Part shown: positions 21,304 through 29,937 of the stretch, one piece after another | How the letters are laid out: every line of letters starts with the position of its first letter | Position numbering within the stretch: the stretch's first letter is position 1 | Origin: Candidatus Omnitrophota bacterium | Lineage (GTDB): Bacteria; Omnitrophota; Gorgyraeia; VGKH01 | Direction: 5' to 3' | DNA length: 42,198 bases | NCBI GenBank assembly: GCA_016867135.1 | Contig: VGKH01000007.1 | Span: forward strand, 1-42,198 | Notes under the pieces: model-generated | Told to the model about the DNA's origin: nothing | Databases searched by the model: none | Seen by the model: the letters and a program-made list of their open reading frames with translations, nothing else | Program-made: the position numbers and the translations under genes

Positions 21304-22587
21304 TTATTCAGAAGCGAATTTGGAAAGTAAGCCCATTATCTGCCGGCCTAGAATCTGGCCGATAGACCCGGTCTTGGCCTCTGTCTCGCTGAAGGCGTTA
21401 TTCCCATCGGGGTTAATCTTTCCTCCGCAGAATAAAACCGGAACGGGATCGGCCGTGTGGGCCTTAACAGCGCAGACCGTAGAATGGTCTGCTGTCACTG
21501 TAATAATAAAATCGTCTAAATTTATATTAGGGATAAGTTTAGCAAAGAAAAAACTATCAATCTGTTCAATAACTTCTTTCTTTAAATTGAAATCTCCATC
21601 GTGCGCTGGCTCATCAGGGCCTTTTATATGAATATAAAGCCCGTCGAATTCATTTATCTTCTCAAGGGCAATCTTCGCCCAAACGCCGTAATCTACATCA
21701 GGATGACCCGTGCGCGATGGAACATCCACAACCTGCATTCCGGTCAATAAAGCGATCCCTTTCTCTACCGGCATCTCTACAAAAGAACCAAAATTCAAAC
21801 CAATGCTCTCTTTTATAGGAGGGAACTTGGGTAGACGATCTCCTGCATCGCGGCTCAAAATTAAATTGGCTGGAAGCTTGCCTGCCTGGATTCTCTTTTT
21901 GTTAAGCGGAGACTGATTCAACACGTCTATGGCCTTTGCAGTGAATTCATTAATCAGTTTTGCCGATTCGATTGCTTCTTCAGACTTCTTGTATTCGGGC
22001 ATGGGCTTTGATTCCTGTAAAATATTTTCAAACTTCTCTTTAGCCACGCCAAAGACGCCTTCCCGGTAGTATGCCGGATCTGTATTAGTCACCCAGCCGG
22101 AAAGCCGTCCGTGCATACTACGGATAACCAAAACTCCACGATGGCCAATCGTATTTTTGAACTCAAAAGTAGCGGTGCTTAAAGTAATCTTGGAATTTAT
22201 CTCTTTACAAAGAATACTAGCTTCCTCATTAGTCAAACCTCTTCCGGCGCGCCGGTCTCTTATCGTCTTTTTGTCGTCAGCAACAGTAGCAAAATTAACC
22301 CTGAAGGCCAAATCTCCGTCGGTAACAGCTAAACCTTCAGCAAAACTCTCTAACGGGCCACGCCCAGTATAATATTTATGGGCGTCGTAACCTAAAAGGC
22401 TAATAACAGCAATATCTGATTCCGGGGCAATGCCTTTGGCCACCGGATATACTAATCCTAATTTAGATTTTTTGGCTAAATTATCTAGATAAGGAGTCTT
22501 GGCTGCCTCAAGCGGTGTTTTATTGCCTAACTCTTTTAACGGCAAATCGCCAAGGCCATCTAGGACTATGTAGAATATTTTGCGCAT
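21304..22587 (-). CDS. apgM: 2,3-bisphosphoglycerate-independent phosphoglycerate mutase, archaeal type
   Basis: The enzyme interconverts 3- and 2-phosphoglycerate in glycolysis and gluconeogenesis. The 427-residue length and the alkaline-phosphatase-like metal sites match ApgM: IVLDGLGDLPLKELGNKTPLEAAKTP, the catalytic-serine region APESDIAVISLLGYD, IHIKGPDEPAHDGD and VTADHSTVCAVKAHTADPVP. I chose ATG 22587 (AGGAG 9 bases upstream) over a TTG two codons earlier. It stands alone between two hairpin-bearing spacers. Confidence 0.93.
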   Translation of the reverse strand: MRKIFYIVLDGLGDLPLKELGNKTPLEAAKTPYLDNLAKKSKLGLVYPVAKGIAPESDIAVISLLGYDAHKYYTGRGPLESFAEGLAVTDGDLAFRVNFATVADDKKTIRDRRAGRGLTNEEASILCKEINSKITLSTATFEFKNTIGHRGVLVIRSMHGRLSGWVTNTDPAYYREGVFGVAKEKFENILQESKPMPEYKKSEEAIESAKLINEFTAKAIDVLNQSPLNKKRIQAGKLPANLILSRDAGDRLPKFPPIKESIGLNFGSFVEMPVEKGIALLTGMQVVDVPSRTGHPDVDYGVWAKIALEKINEFDGLYIHIKGPDEPAHDGDFNLKKEVIEQIDSFFFAKLIPNINLDDFIITVTADHSTVCAVKAHTADPVPVLFCGGKINPDGNNAFSETEAKTGSIGQILGRQIMGLLSKFASE

Positions 22588-22608
22588 TAACAACTCACTC
22601 CTTATAAT

Positions 22609-22713
22609 TATCCCGCCCTTTTGGCTTAATGCGTAATTTTACTTCAGTCAAAAGGGCGGGATTAATTCGCGCTTATCACTTACGTCAAGCTACGCTTTCC
22701 GTAAGTGATGCGC
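22609..22713. repeat. Two hairpins between nrdJ and apgM
   Basis: A perfect 14-base stem ATCCCGCCCTTTTG/CAAAAGGGCGGGAT (22609-22622, 22649-22662) and a second stem ATCACTTACG/CGTAAGTGAT (22675-22709) flanked by GCGC. The second begins just past the nrdJ stop and resembles the 15887-15918 stem in its GAGCGCAT-hairpin-GCGAATT layout. The pair probably ends or attenuates nrdJ transcription, though a T-run is missing. Confidence 0.6.
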
Positions 22714-22716
22714 TCA

Positions 22717-25023
22717 TTAACATTTAGAGAACCCGCAAGAGTGGCATTTAAAACAGCCTTCTTCGTGACGCAGTGCACCGCCGCAATCAGGGCATACGCC
22801 TACTATATTGGCACTGGCACGTTTGCCAGAACTTGCTACTGGATCTGCCTCTGTCTCAACAACCGAATCGCCTACAACAATCTTAATCTCCTCTGTTACT
22901 GCGATCTTGTCCTCTGCCTCATCTAGAGAAGAAACTGCGTCTATCAGACGCCTTTCAATTACGCGGGAAATGGCATCTGCGCAAGAAAATATTCTCACAC
23001 CTTTTTCCCAAGAAGGTGACGGACACCTGATACCGTGAAGTTGGTCAATTATCGACTTTATATCGATCCCTGAGCGAAAAGCCAAAGATAAAAGCCTGCC
23101 TACGGCTTCAAGTTGGCTGGCTGCGCAACCGCCGGCCTTACCCATCTGGGTAAATACCTCAAATGGCTTATTGTGCTCATCGGAATTAATAGTAACATAA
23201 AGATTACCGCACCCGGTAGAAACCTTTGTAGTTGTGCCCACAACTACCTCTGGCCTGGGCCTTGGGCCGATCTTCACCGGCTTGGGCTTGGCTTCTTGCC
23301 TGGCGATATTAAGCACTTGCTCCTCGCGTGAGCCATCCCTATATATAGTAACGCCTTTGCAGCCTGATTGAAATGCGGTTAGATATACATTGCGGACATC
23401 TTCCTCGGTTGCCGAATTCGGAAAATTAACTGTTTTGGATACGGCATTATCGGTAAACCTCTGGAATGCTGCCTGCATCTTAATATGCCACTCTGGAGCA
23501 ATATCATGAGAACATACGAAAACCCGGCGGATATCTTCGGGGATTTCTTTGAAATCCTTGACCGAGCCTTTTTCGGCAATCTTTTTCATCAATTCTTCAG
23601 AATAAAACCCTCTTTCTTTGGCAACTTCTAAAAATACTGGATCGGTCTCAACCATTTTTTCATTATCCAAACAATGTGCGCGGTAGTAAGATATGGCGAA
23701 TATCGGCTCTATGCCTGAGCTGCATGGGCCGGCGATCAAGCTAATGGTCCCGGTAGGGGCAATTGTAGTCACAGTAGCATTCCTTAATTCAAATTTGCTG
23801 TTCTTGGCATATTTACTTTGGCTAAATGCAGGGAATGCGCTCTTTTCCTTGGCCAAATGATTAGACATCTGTCTTGCTTCTCTGGTAACAAACGACATTA
23901 CTTTATCGGCGAGATTAACCGCCTCTTCGCTGTCATAAGGTATTCCCATCCTTAAAAGCGCGCTGCCCCATCCCATTACGCCAAGGCCGATTTTTCTGGT
24001 TAGCTTTGTCTGTTTTTCAATTTCGGGAAGGGGGAATCTATTGACATCAATAACATTATCCAGAAAATGCACAGCTTTATGCACGGTGTTCTTTAATTTT
24101 TCCCAATCGATAGAGTAGCTGCCGTTATTTTTTACTAACATCTTGAGCAAATTAATAGAGCCTAAATTGCAACTTTCATAAGGAAGGAGCACCTGCTCTC
24201 CGCAAGGATTGGTGGACTCATACTTGCCGAGTTTCGGCGTGGGGTTAAATTCATTCATCCTATCAATAAATATGATTCCAGGCTCTCCGTTTTTATGAGC
24301 CATCTTAACAATCAAATCGAAAACCATCTTGGTATTAAGATGATTGACAACTTCGCCTGTATGCGGATCCAATAAATTATAATCCTCTTGATTTTCCAGC
24401 TTTTTCATAAATTCATTAGTAACCGCAACTGAAATATTAAAATTATTTATTTCTTTATCGCTTTCTTTACAGGTTATAAATTCTAGTATATCGGGATGAT
24501 CAACTCTTAAAATTCCCATGTTTGCCCCGCGCCTGGTACCACCCTGTTTAACTGCCTGGGTTGCGGAATCAAAAACCTTCATAAAGGAAACTGGCCCGGA
24601 CGCCACGCCACCAGTGGACCTTACAACGCTATTTTTAGGTCTTAACCTGGAAAAAGAAAAGCCGGTTCCACCGCCAGATTTATGTATAAGGGCTGTGGCT
24701 TTAAGAGTTTCAAAAATGGATTCCATGGAATCGCCAATCGGTAGGACAAAACATGCGGATAACTGACCCAAATCCTTACCGGCATTCATAAGGGTGGGAG
24801 AATTGGGCATGAATTCCAGATCGGTCATAATCTGGTAAAATTCCTCTTCGGTTTTATAGATTTGCTTAGGAGTATACTCGTATCTTTTATCCGCTGAGGC
24901 TATTGCTTTAGCAACGCGGCTAAACATCTCCTCTGCTGTTTCAATGATTTTGCCATTATTATCTTTTTTAAGATACCTTTTCTCTAAAACTTTGCGGGAA
25001 TTTTCAGACAGATTAAGCGACAT
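22717..25023 (-). CDS. nrdJ: Class II (cobalamin-dependent) ribonucleoside-diphosphate reductase NrdJ
   Basis: NrdJ makes deoxyribonucleotides with adenosylcobalamin and needs no oxygen. The 768-residue protein shows LSACFVLPIGDSMESIFETLK, HKSGGGTGFSFSRLRP, the active-site region STNPCGEQVLLPYESCNLGSINL, ATVTTIAPTGTISLIAG, the TSCPD domain (STGCGNLYVTIN to GIRCPSPS, about 620-690), and a C-terminal zinc ribbon CPDCGGALRHEEGCFKCHSCGFSKC split by short linkers. The last cysteine pair can act in thiol regeneration. No N-terminal ATP cone is visible. AGGAGG lies 9 bases before the ATG. Its promoter holds a palindrome suited to NrdR or another repressor. Confidence 0.96.
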   Translation of the reverse strand: MSLNLSENSRKVLEKRYLKKDNNGKIIETAEEMFSRVAKAIASADKRYEYTPKQIYKTEEEFYQIMTDLEFMPNSPTLMNAGKDLGQLSACFVLPIGDSMESIFETLKATALIHKSGGGTGFSFSRLRPKNSVVRSTGGVASGPVSFMKVFDSATQAVKQGGTRRGANMGILRVDHPDILEFITCKESDKEINNFNISVAVTNEFMKKLENQEDYNLLDPHTGEVVNHLNTKMVFDLIVKMAHKNGEPGIIFIDRMNEFNPTPKLGKYESTNPCGEQVLLPYESCNLGSINLLKMLVKNNGSYSIDWEKLKNTVHKAVHFLDNVIDVNRFPLPEIEKQTKLTRKIGLGVMGWGSALLRMGIPYDSEEAVNLADKVMSFVTREARQMSNHLAKEKSAFPAFSQSKYAKNSKFELRNATVTTIAPTGTISLIAGPCSSGIEPIFAISYYRAHCLDNEKMVETDPVFLEVAKERGFYSEELMKKIAEKGSVKDFKEIPEDIRRVFVCSHDIAPEWHIKMQAAFQRFTDNAVSKTVNFPNSATEEDVRNVYLTAFQSGCKGVTIYRDGSREEQVLNIARQEAKPKPVKIGPRPRPEVVVGTTTKVSTGCGNLYVTINSDEHNKPFEVFTQMGKAGGCAASQLEAVGRLLSLAFRSGIDIKSIIDQLHGIRCPSPSWEKGVRIFSCADAISRVIERRLIDAVSSLDEAEDKIAVTEEIKIVVGDSVVETEADPVASSGKRASANIVGVCPDCGGALRHEEGCFKCHSCGFSKC

Positions 25024-25056
25024 GACCCCGTTCCTCCTCTCCTTCAGGGATTACAA

Positions 25057-25085
25057 ATTCTACCACACATATTGTGGTATGTCAA
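25057..25085 (-). promoter_or_regulatory. nrdJ promoter with a 19-base palindrome in the spacer
   Basis: Minus strand TTGACA (25080-25085) and TAGAAT (25057-25062) are 17 bases apart. The spacer plus the first two -10 bases is the inverted repeat TACCACA-ATATG-TGTGGTA (25061-25079), a perfect 7-base arm pair. NrdR boxes also read roughly CCACAATAT-GTGG, but are 16-base even palindromes and usually occur as two copies; only one is seen here. The remaining spacer up to 25284 shows no gene. Confidence 0.72.
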
Positions 25086-25284
25086 GCTGGAAAATACCAT
25101 ATCTTGTGTTTAAGAAAAAACGATCTGCTTACTTAGAAGAAGTTTTTGATTTATTGTTTGGCAGTTTGAGGGAGGTTTTTTATTTTATAAAAAATTATTT
25201 ATGAAGACTCCTCAAACAATGATTATTCTATCACTCTAAATTCTTTTGTCAATAAATTTATTTTTCTGAAGAACAGAAATATTT

Positions 25285-26316
25285 CTAAATGCTCAAATCA
25301 TTGGCGACTTCACAAGCTAAGACGTGAATTTTCTTTGCTGATTCTAGGTCTAGGGTTCCGGTGCCGCAACTTGGAGTGATTATTCCCTCTTCAAGCAGCA
25401 AGCCTTCAGATTTCTTAACGGCCTGTTTTACTTTATCGATCAATTCTTGTTTTTTTATGCCTTTTTTAACAATATCAGAAGTAGGGATTATGCCCCAGGC
25501 AAAAATTCCTTCTTCTCTTAAGAAATTTTTTATTTCTTTTTTATAAAGCAAAAAATTATCTAAATAATTATAGGCATCAAAACTCAAAATATCGATTTCT
25601 GTTCCCAAAATTATTGACCAATCGGTATTGCCGCAACAATGAATGCCTGCCCAGGCATCATTTTGATGAATTATCTGCACCAGTTCATTTATATCGCTTA
25701 TAATTTTTTCTTTAGACAAAGAAACAAAACTTGAGCCGACCGAAACTAAATACGGTTCATCAATAAAAATTATAATTTTAGTTTTGGGGTTTGCTTTTTT
25801 TATTTCTCTTACCTGCCATGCGGCTTTCATCGCAAGCGCCTTAACTATTGCTTGGTAAAGATCTTGATTATATATCACTGCCTGCTGATTCTTCTGTTTT
25901 ACCGATAAGCCAAAACTTATCGGGCCGATAACCTGGCCTTTAAAAAAATCATATTTGTTCTTTGAGGCAAAATCCAGCATAGCGTAAAAACCTTCGGCAT
26001 AATTTCTTGAAATGGAAAAATAATCCAAGTCTCCGTCGAGATAATGCTGTAAACAAGATTCCAATTCCTCTTCAAAGTTATCTCTCTGATTATCAATGAT
26101 AATGGTTTTGTTATTATTATCTATTTTTACTCCGGGCATGCCTTCGGAAAATTGGACATACATATTCTCCAAGAAATCTCGGCGGGTAAGTTGCGGCCAA
26201 AAGACCATATCATCCCTAAAATGATCATGGATAAACTGGGTGGCTTCTTTAGGATCTATGAAAGGAATGCTTCCGACGCCACAAGCAAGAAATTTTTTCT
26301 TAAAGATTTTTTTCAC
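25285..26316 (-). CDS. Core methionine synthase-like protein (MetE C-terminal barrel)
   Basis: The 343-residue protein matches only the C-terminal catalytic barrel of cobalamin-independent methionine synthase. Zinc ligands are visible as HCC (His226, Cys228) and TPSCGTG (Cys317); IDEP (Glu187) and GVGSIP at the N-terminus also fit. It lacks the folate-binding N-terminal half. Folate-independent core MetE families (Mes proteins) take methyl groups from corrinoid proteins in anaerobes, so a methyl-cobalamin or corrinoid protein donor is plausible. With HcyB and its partner in this window, it would complete a homocysteine to methionine route. An alternative is another thiol methyltransferase or a UROD-like enzyme. 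It follows the LacI gene by 11 bases. Confidence 0.8.
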   Translation of the reverse strand: MKKIFKKKFLACGVGSIPFIDPKEATQFIHDHFRDDMVFWPQLTRRDFLENMYVQFSEGMPGVKIDNNNKTIIIDNQRDNFEEELESCLQHYLDGDLDYFSISRNYAEGFYAMLDFASKNKYDFFKGQVIGPISFGLSVKQKNQQAVIYNQDLYQAIVKALAMKAAWQVREIKKANPKTKIIIFIDEPYLVSVGSSFVSLSKEKIISDINELVQIIHQNDAWAGIHCCGNTDWSIILGTEIDILSFDAYNYLDNFLLYKKEIKNFLREEGIFAWGIIPTSDIVKKGIKKQELIDKVKQAVKKSEGLLLEEGIITPSCGTGTLDLESAKKIHVLACEVANDLSI

Positions 26317-26327
26317 GGTAAAGACTA

Positions 26328-27338
26328 TTACTTAGATTTAGACGCGTTTGTGCAGGATTCTCTGATTACAAGTTCTGCTGGTAAGATTTTTTTAACAAGC
26401 GTTTTAGTTTTGCCCGAAATAATCTTGTGGAGCTCTTTAACTGCTTCTTGCGCCATTTGAAATAGAGGCTGTTTTACTGTCGTAAGCGTAACCGGGCCAT
26501 ACAAGCAAGATGGGTTATCATCAAAGCCGAGAACCGAAATATCTTCAGGCACTCTTAAACCTTTTTCCAATATAACTTCTAGTGCCTCTAAAGCCATGTC
26601 ATCGCTTGCCGCAAAGATTGCGGTTGGCTGTTCTTTGAGTTTTAATAATCTCTCCGTAGCAATCCTGGCAGAGCGCCGAGAATAATCTCCCTTAATGATG
26701 TATTCCTCTCTGATAGGAATACCGTTCTTTTCAAGAATGGATTTATACCCCTCTAGCCTTTGGACTCCCGCCTGAGTAATAGGATCACCGGTTATGGTGG
26801 CGATTTTTCGATGGCCTATGTTGACGAGATACTCTACGGCTTTTTTTGCACCGCCTAAATTATCCACAGCTATGTAATTAACCGGGATCGTATCCGCGGC
26901 ATTATTTATGACTATGCAAGGAATATTGTCTTCTAGGGCAGTGGTCAAGTCTTTTTCGTTCCCTAATATATCGGCAAAGATTACCCCGCCCATATTGCCT
27001 AGATTGACCGGTGTACGCCCGTTAGAAATGTGAAGCAGCAAATCTAATTTCAAACCTTCGCAGGCGATACCAACGCCTCGGATTATCTCCATGGCAAAAA
27101 AGGAAAAGAATATTCCTTCGTAGCGAGGAATAACCAGGCCTATGGTATAATTAACTCCTTTTGCCAGACGCTGGGCAGTAACATCGGGACGGAATCTTAA
27201 TTTGCGGACTGCTTCGTCTACTTTTTTTCGGTTATCCTCGGTAACGGTGGGAACCTTATTTATTACCCTAGAAACTGTAGTGATAGATACGCCGGCAAGC
27301 TTTGCCACATCTTCTATGCGATTTCTTTTCTCTGCCAT
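26328..27338 (-). CDS. LacI-family transcriptional regulator
   Basis: The 336-residue protein has an N-terminal helix-turn-helix (IEDVAKLAGVSITTVSRVINKVPTVTEDNRKKV), a hinge NYTIGLVIP near residue 65, and a periplasmic-binding-protein-like sensor with VDNLGGAKKAVEYLVNIGHRKIATITGD, AIFAASDDMALEALEVI and VLGFDD. Such regulators respond to sugars. It may control the carbohydrate genes at 29.9-41.7 kb, but the operators were not located. It lies between an envelope protein gene and the MetE-like gene. Confidence 0.93.
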   Translation of the reverse strand: MAEKRNRIEDVAKLAGVSITTVSRVINKVPTVTEDNRKKVDEAVRKLRFRPDVTAQRLAKGVNYTIGLVIPRYEGIFFSFFAMEIIRGVGIACEGLKLDLLLHISNGRTPVNLGNMGGVIFADILGNEKDLTTALEDNIPCIVINNAADTIPVNYIAVDNLGGAKKAVEYLVNIGHRKIATITGDPITQAGVQRLEGYKSILEKNGIPIREEYIIKGDYSRRSARIATERLLKLKEQPTAIFAASDDMALEALEVILEKGLRVPEDISVLGFDDNPSCLYGPVTLTTVKQPLFQMAQEAVKELHKIISGKTKTLVKKILPAELVIRESCTNASKSK

Positions 27339-27349
27339 AAAATTCTATC

Positions 27350-28519
27350 TTAAGGAGATGTAACTGAGTCTCCTGTAGCAATCTTATCTTTTGAATATTT
27401 TATATCGGCCGCGGAAATATCCTTGCGCGTCTGTATTACTTCTACTGTCGCAACATGTTGATTATTGCGGAAAATCCTGAATATATCACCTATTTTTACG
27501 TTTTGGTTCTCTCCAATATCAATAATTACGAAGTTTTGATTTTCGTTTATTGATAAAATCTTGCCCATTTCTTTTGCTTTTGTCTGGATGCTTTGTGTTG
27601 CCTGTTGGCCTCCGGCTTTTACCACGATAGTAGGGAGCTCAACGGATTCGGATTGCCTAGCTTCGCCAGATAAGCCAGCGCCTAAAGAAGATTCCAGGTC
27701 TTTCTTTATTTCTAAAAGCTCTCTCATGCGGGTAGAAAGTATATCCTCCGTTGTTGATATTCGTTCAGCAAGGTTATCTTTTTCATTTTCTAAATTCTTT
27801 AATCCTTTTTCTAAAGAAAGCTTCGCAGAAGAAAGTTCTTTAACCTGCTTTCGTAAAGATATATTTTCTTTTCTTATTTTATCAATCTGCTCTATTATGC
27901 TTGCCTTATCTGACTTTTCTCTCACTAATTCCCTGGAAAGGCTGGAAACCATCTGCTGATTATAATCCAATTGCCTATCCAATTCTTCCTTTGACTGTTT
28001 CAGAGAACCCAATTCTAGCTCGGTATCTGATTTTTCTTTTTTGGCCTCTTTTAATTTAATCAAATTATCTTTTAAAACTTTATCTAACTCTTGCAGGCGT
28101 ATTTCTAAAGCCGTCTTTTCTTCCAACACCCCCGCCCAGTATTCATCTTTAATTCCTGTTTTCCCCGTAGGAGCGAATGGTTGCTCAAGAACAACTGGCT
28201 TAGTTTTAATCTGCTCTATTAATTCTTCTTTTTCTTTTTTAGCCAATTCGTATTTTTTCTTCCAGTCGTCACGCTCAGAAGCAATCTTTCCTATCTCGCT
28301 TTGGATGGAACCAAGTTTATCCTGTAGCAATCTTCTATCTTGATCAATCTGCGCTAGCTGAGATTGAAGGCCGGAATTTTTCTCCGTTAGAACCCTCTCC
28401 ATTTCTTTAGATCTATTGAGGATTTGCTGCTTACCGCTATTACTGTTGTAGGCAAACACAAGGCTTAATAAAAATAAGAGAGCTAAAGCTATGACAATAA
28501 GCTTTGACCCTTTTTCCAT
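27350..28519 (-). CDS. Membrane-anchored coiled-coil protein with SH3-like C-terminus
   Basis: The 389-residue protein has one N-terminal membrane helix (residues 7-24, LIVIALALLFLLSLVFAY), a coiled coil from about 30 to 280 rich in Glu, Lys and Leu heptads, and a small beta domain at about 315-388 (GKILSINENQNFVIIDIGENQNVKIGDIFRIF, then VATVEVIQT). That last part resembles domains found at the end of envelope proteins in this group. A bitopic envelope or cell-wall spacing role is likely; no enzyme motif is present. Confidence 0.72.
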   Translation of the reverse strand: MEKGSKLIVIALALLFLLSLVFAYNSNSGKQQILNRSKEMERVLTEKNSGLQSQLAQIDQDRRLLQDKLGSIQSEIGKIASERDDWKKKYELAKKEKEELIEQIKTKPVVLEQPFAPTGKTGIKDEYWAGVLEEKTALEIRLQELDKVLKDNLIKLKEAKKEKSDTELELGSLKQSKEELDRQLDYNQQMVSSLSRELVREKSDKASIIEQIDKIRKENISLRKQVKELSSAKLSLEKGLKNLENEKDNLAERISTTEDILSTRMRELLEIKKDLESSLGAGLSGEARQSESVELPTIVVKAGGQQATQSIQTKAKEMGKILSINENQNFVIIDIGENQNVKIGDIFRIFRNNQHVATVEVIQTRKDISAADIKYSKDKIATGDSVTSP

Positions 28520-28646
28520 TTATCCTCCCTTTTTATAATGATAACCGCTTAAAGACCAAGCATTAGCTTGAGTCAACACTTAACTCTTTGTATACCACAT
28601 AGTTTTAGTCAATTCAAGAGAAATTTATCAAAATAAAGTTTTTTTA

Positions 28647-29900
28647 TTAAGATTGGGCAAAAATTTGTCTGACCACCAGGCTTGCCGCACCTAGCGCGAC
28701 AGAATTTTCCTTGAGCTTCGAAGGAATAATCTTTAAGTTGCCAGACATTTCTTCGAATGCCCAATCTGAAACTGTCTGCTTTATTGTATCTAGAAACACG
28801 CTGCCGGCCTCTTCGATGCCTCCGCCGATTATCACCACTTCGGGATTAAGGAGATTGACTAAATAGGAGATTTTTATTCCCAATCGCTTACCGGCCTGTT
28901 TAATTAAATCCAAAGCCAAGGCGTCATTTTCCTTCGCCGCTTGAAATATATCCTGAAGCCTTATATTATTAACGTCTTTAGAAGCTAGCTCTAGAATCTT
29001 ACTTTCTACTATTGTATTATTGCGCGCGGATAATCTTCTCTTCGCCTCATCTACCAAACCTAAATCCGCATCCCAACGTTTTAAGAAACAGGGGCTGGCA
29101 AATTGGCAATTGAATAGCCCATTCTCCTTGTTATTGTCAATGGAAACCTCTCCTGCCCCTCCGGAAAATCCGCGGTATATTTGTCTATTTATCATAATGC
29201 CGCAGCCCACCCCGGAAAACATGTAGATTACATTCTCGATCTCCGGCTCGAGGCTAAGCCATTGCTCTGCGAAGCAGGCAACCGTAGCATCATTTTCAAC
29301 CATGCAAGGAATATTAAATTCCTTCTCGATGATTTCCTTTAAAGGCAAATACATCGACGTATAGACACATCCTTTATTGCTCACTTTCTCTGGCCAGCGT
29401 ATAGTGCCGCCTTTATGGTTTACTATCCCGGCTATGCCAATCCCCACGCCTCGTATTCTAGAAGAATCACCAGCACCTCTATCAAGGAGTTCCTTAATTA
29501 TTTCCATAACAGAATCGACTAGCTCTTTAACCGGAACATCGGCGCGGTCTCTTTTTGTTTTATAAACTATATTGCCGCTTAAATCGGTAAGAACTCCGAC
29601 CAAACTTGAAAGGTTTAAGCCTACGCCTATAGCAAGGTGTGCTTTGGAATTTAGATCTAACAGCACCGGCCTTCTACCTCCGGCGGATACATCCAACTCT
29701 TTTTCAAAAACCAACCTTGTTTTTAAGAAATTATCAACGTAGTTTGAGACAGTTACCACATTCAATCCCGCCAAGGAAGAAATATCCGTTTTGCTTATTG
29801 GGCCGGATCGCCTGATAGCCTCTAAGATCGCCAAATTCTTTCTTTCTCTTTCGCTAAGAGTTTCGCCCCTGATACCTAGAGGTCTCATAAAATTATCCAT
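28647..29900 (-). CDS. ROK-family transcriptional repressor (NagC/XylR-like)
   Basis: The 417-residue protein has an N-terminal winged helix (ILEAIRRSGPISKTDISSLAGLNVVTVSNYVDNFL) and a ROK fold: VGIGIAGIVNH, ENDATVACFAEQWL, IYMFSGVGCGIMINRQIYRGFSGGAGEV, and EVVIIGGGIEEAG. The classical ROK zinc motif C-x-C-G-x2-G-C is absent; only FNCQFASPCFLKRW is left. The phosphate-binding D-x-G-x-T is replaced by GVGLNLSSL. It is thus a regulator, not a sugar kinase. It starts upstream of the envelope coiled-coil gene and is 37 bases from the end of the TPR-porin gene. Confidence 0.9.
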   Translation of the reverse strand: MDNFMRPLGIRGETLSERERKNLAILEAIRRSGPISKTDISSLAGLNVVTVSNYVDNFLKTRLVFEKELDVSAGGRRPVLLDLNSKAHLAIGVGLNLSSLVGVLTDLSGNIVYKTKRDRADVPVKELVDSVMEIIKELLDRGAGDSSRIRGVGIGIAGIVNHKGGTIRWPEKVSNKGCVYTSMYLPLKEIIEKEFNIPCMVENDATVACFAEQWLSLEPEIENVIYMFSGVGCGIMINRQIYRGFSGGAGEVSIDNNKENGLFNCQFASPCFLKRWDADLGLVDEAKRRLSARNNTIVESKILELASKDVNNIRLQDIFQAAKENDALALDLIKQAGKRLGIKISYLVNLLNPEVVIIGGGIEEAGSVFLDTIKQTVSDWAFEEMSGNLKIIPSKLKENSVALGAASLVVRQIFAQS

Positions 29901-29937
29901 TCCTTTTCATCCGTGGCTTTCAAAAAATAAATTATAA

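Noticed and set aside
22609-22662. Textbook rho-independent terminator after nrdJ
   Set aside because: The stem is strong but no T-run follows on the minus strand, so I list it only as a hairpin.
25080-25284. A small gene or RNA upstream of nrdJ
   Set aside because: The plus-strand 86-codon ORF covers the nrdJ start and promoter; no conserved structure other than the palindrome was seen.
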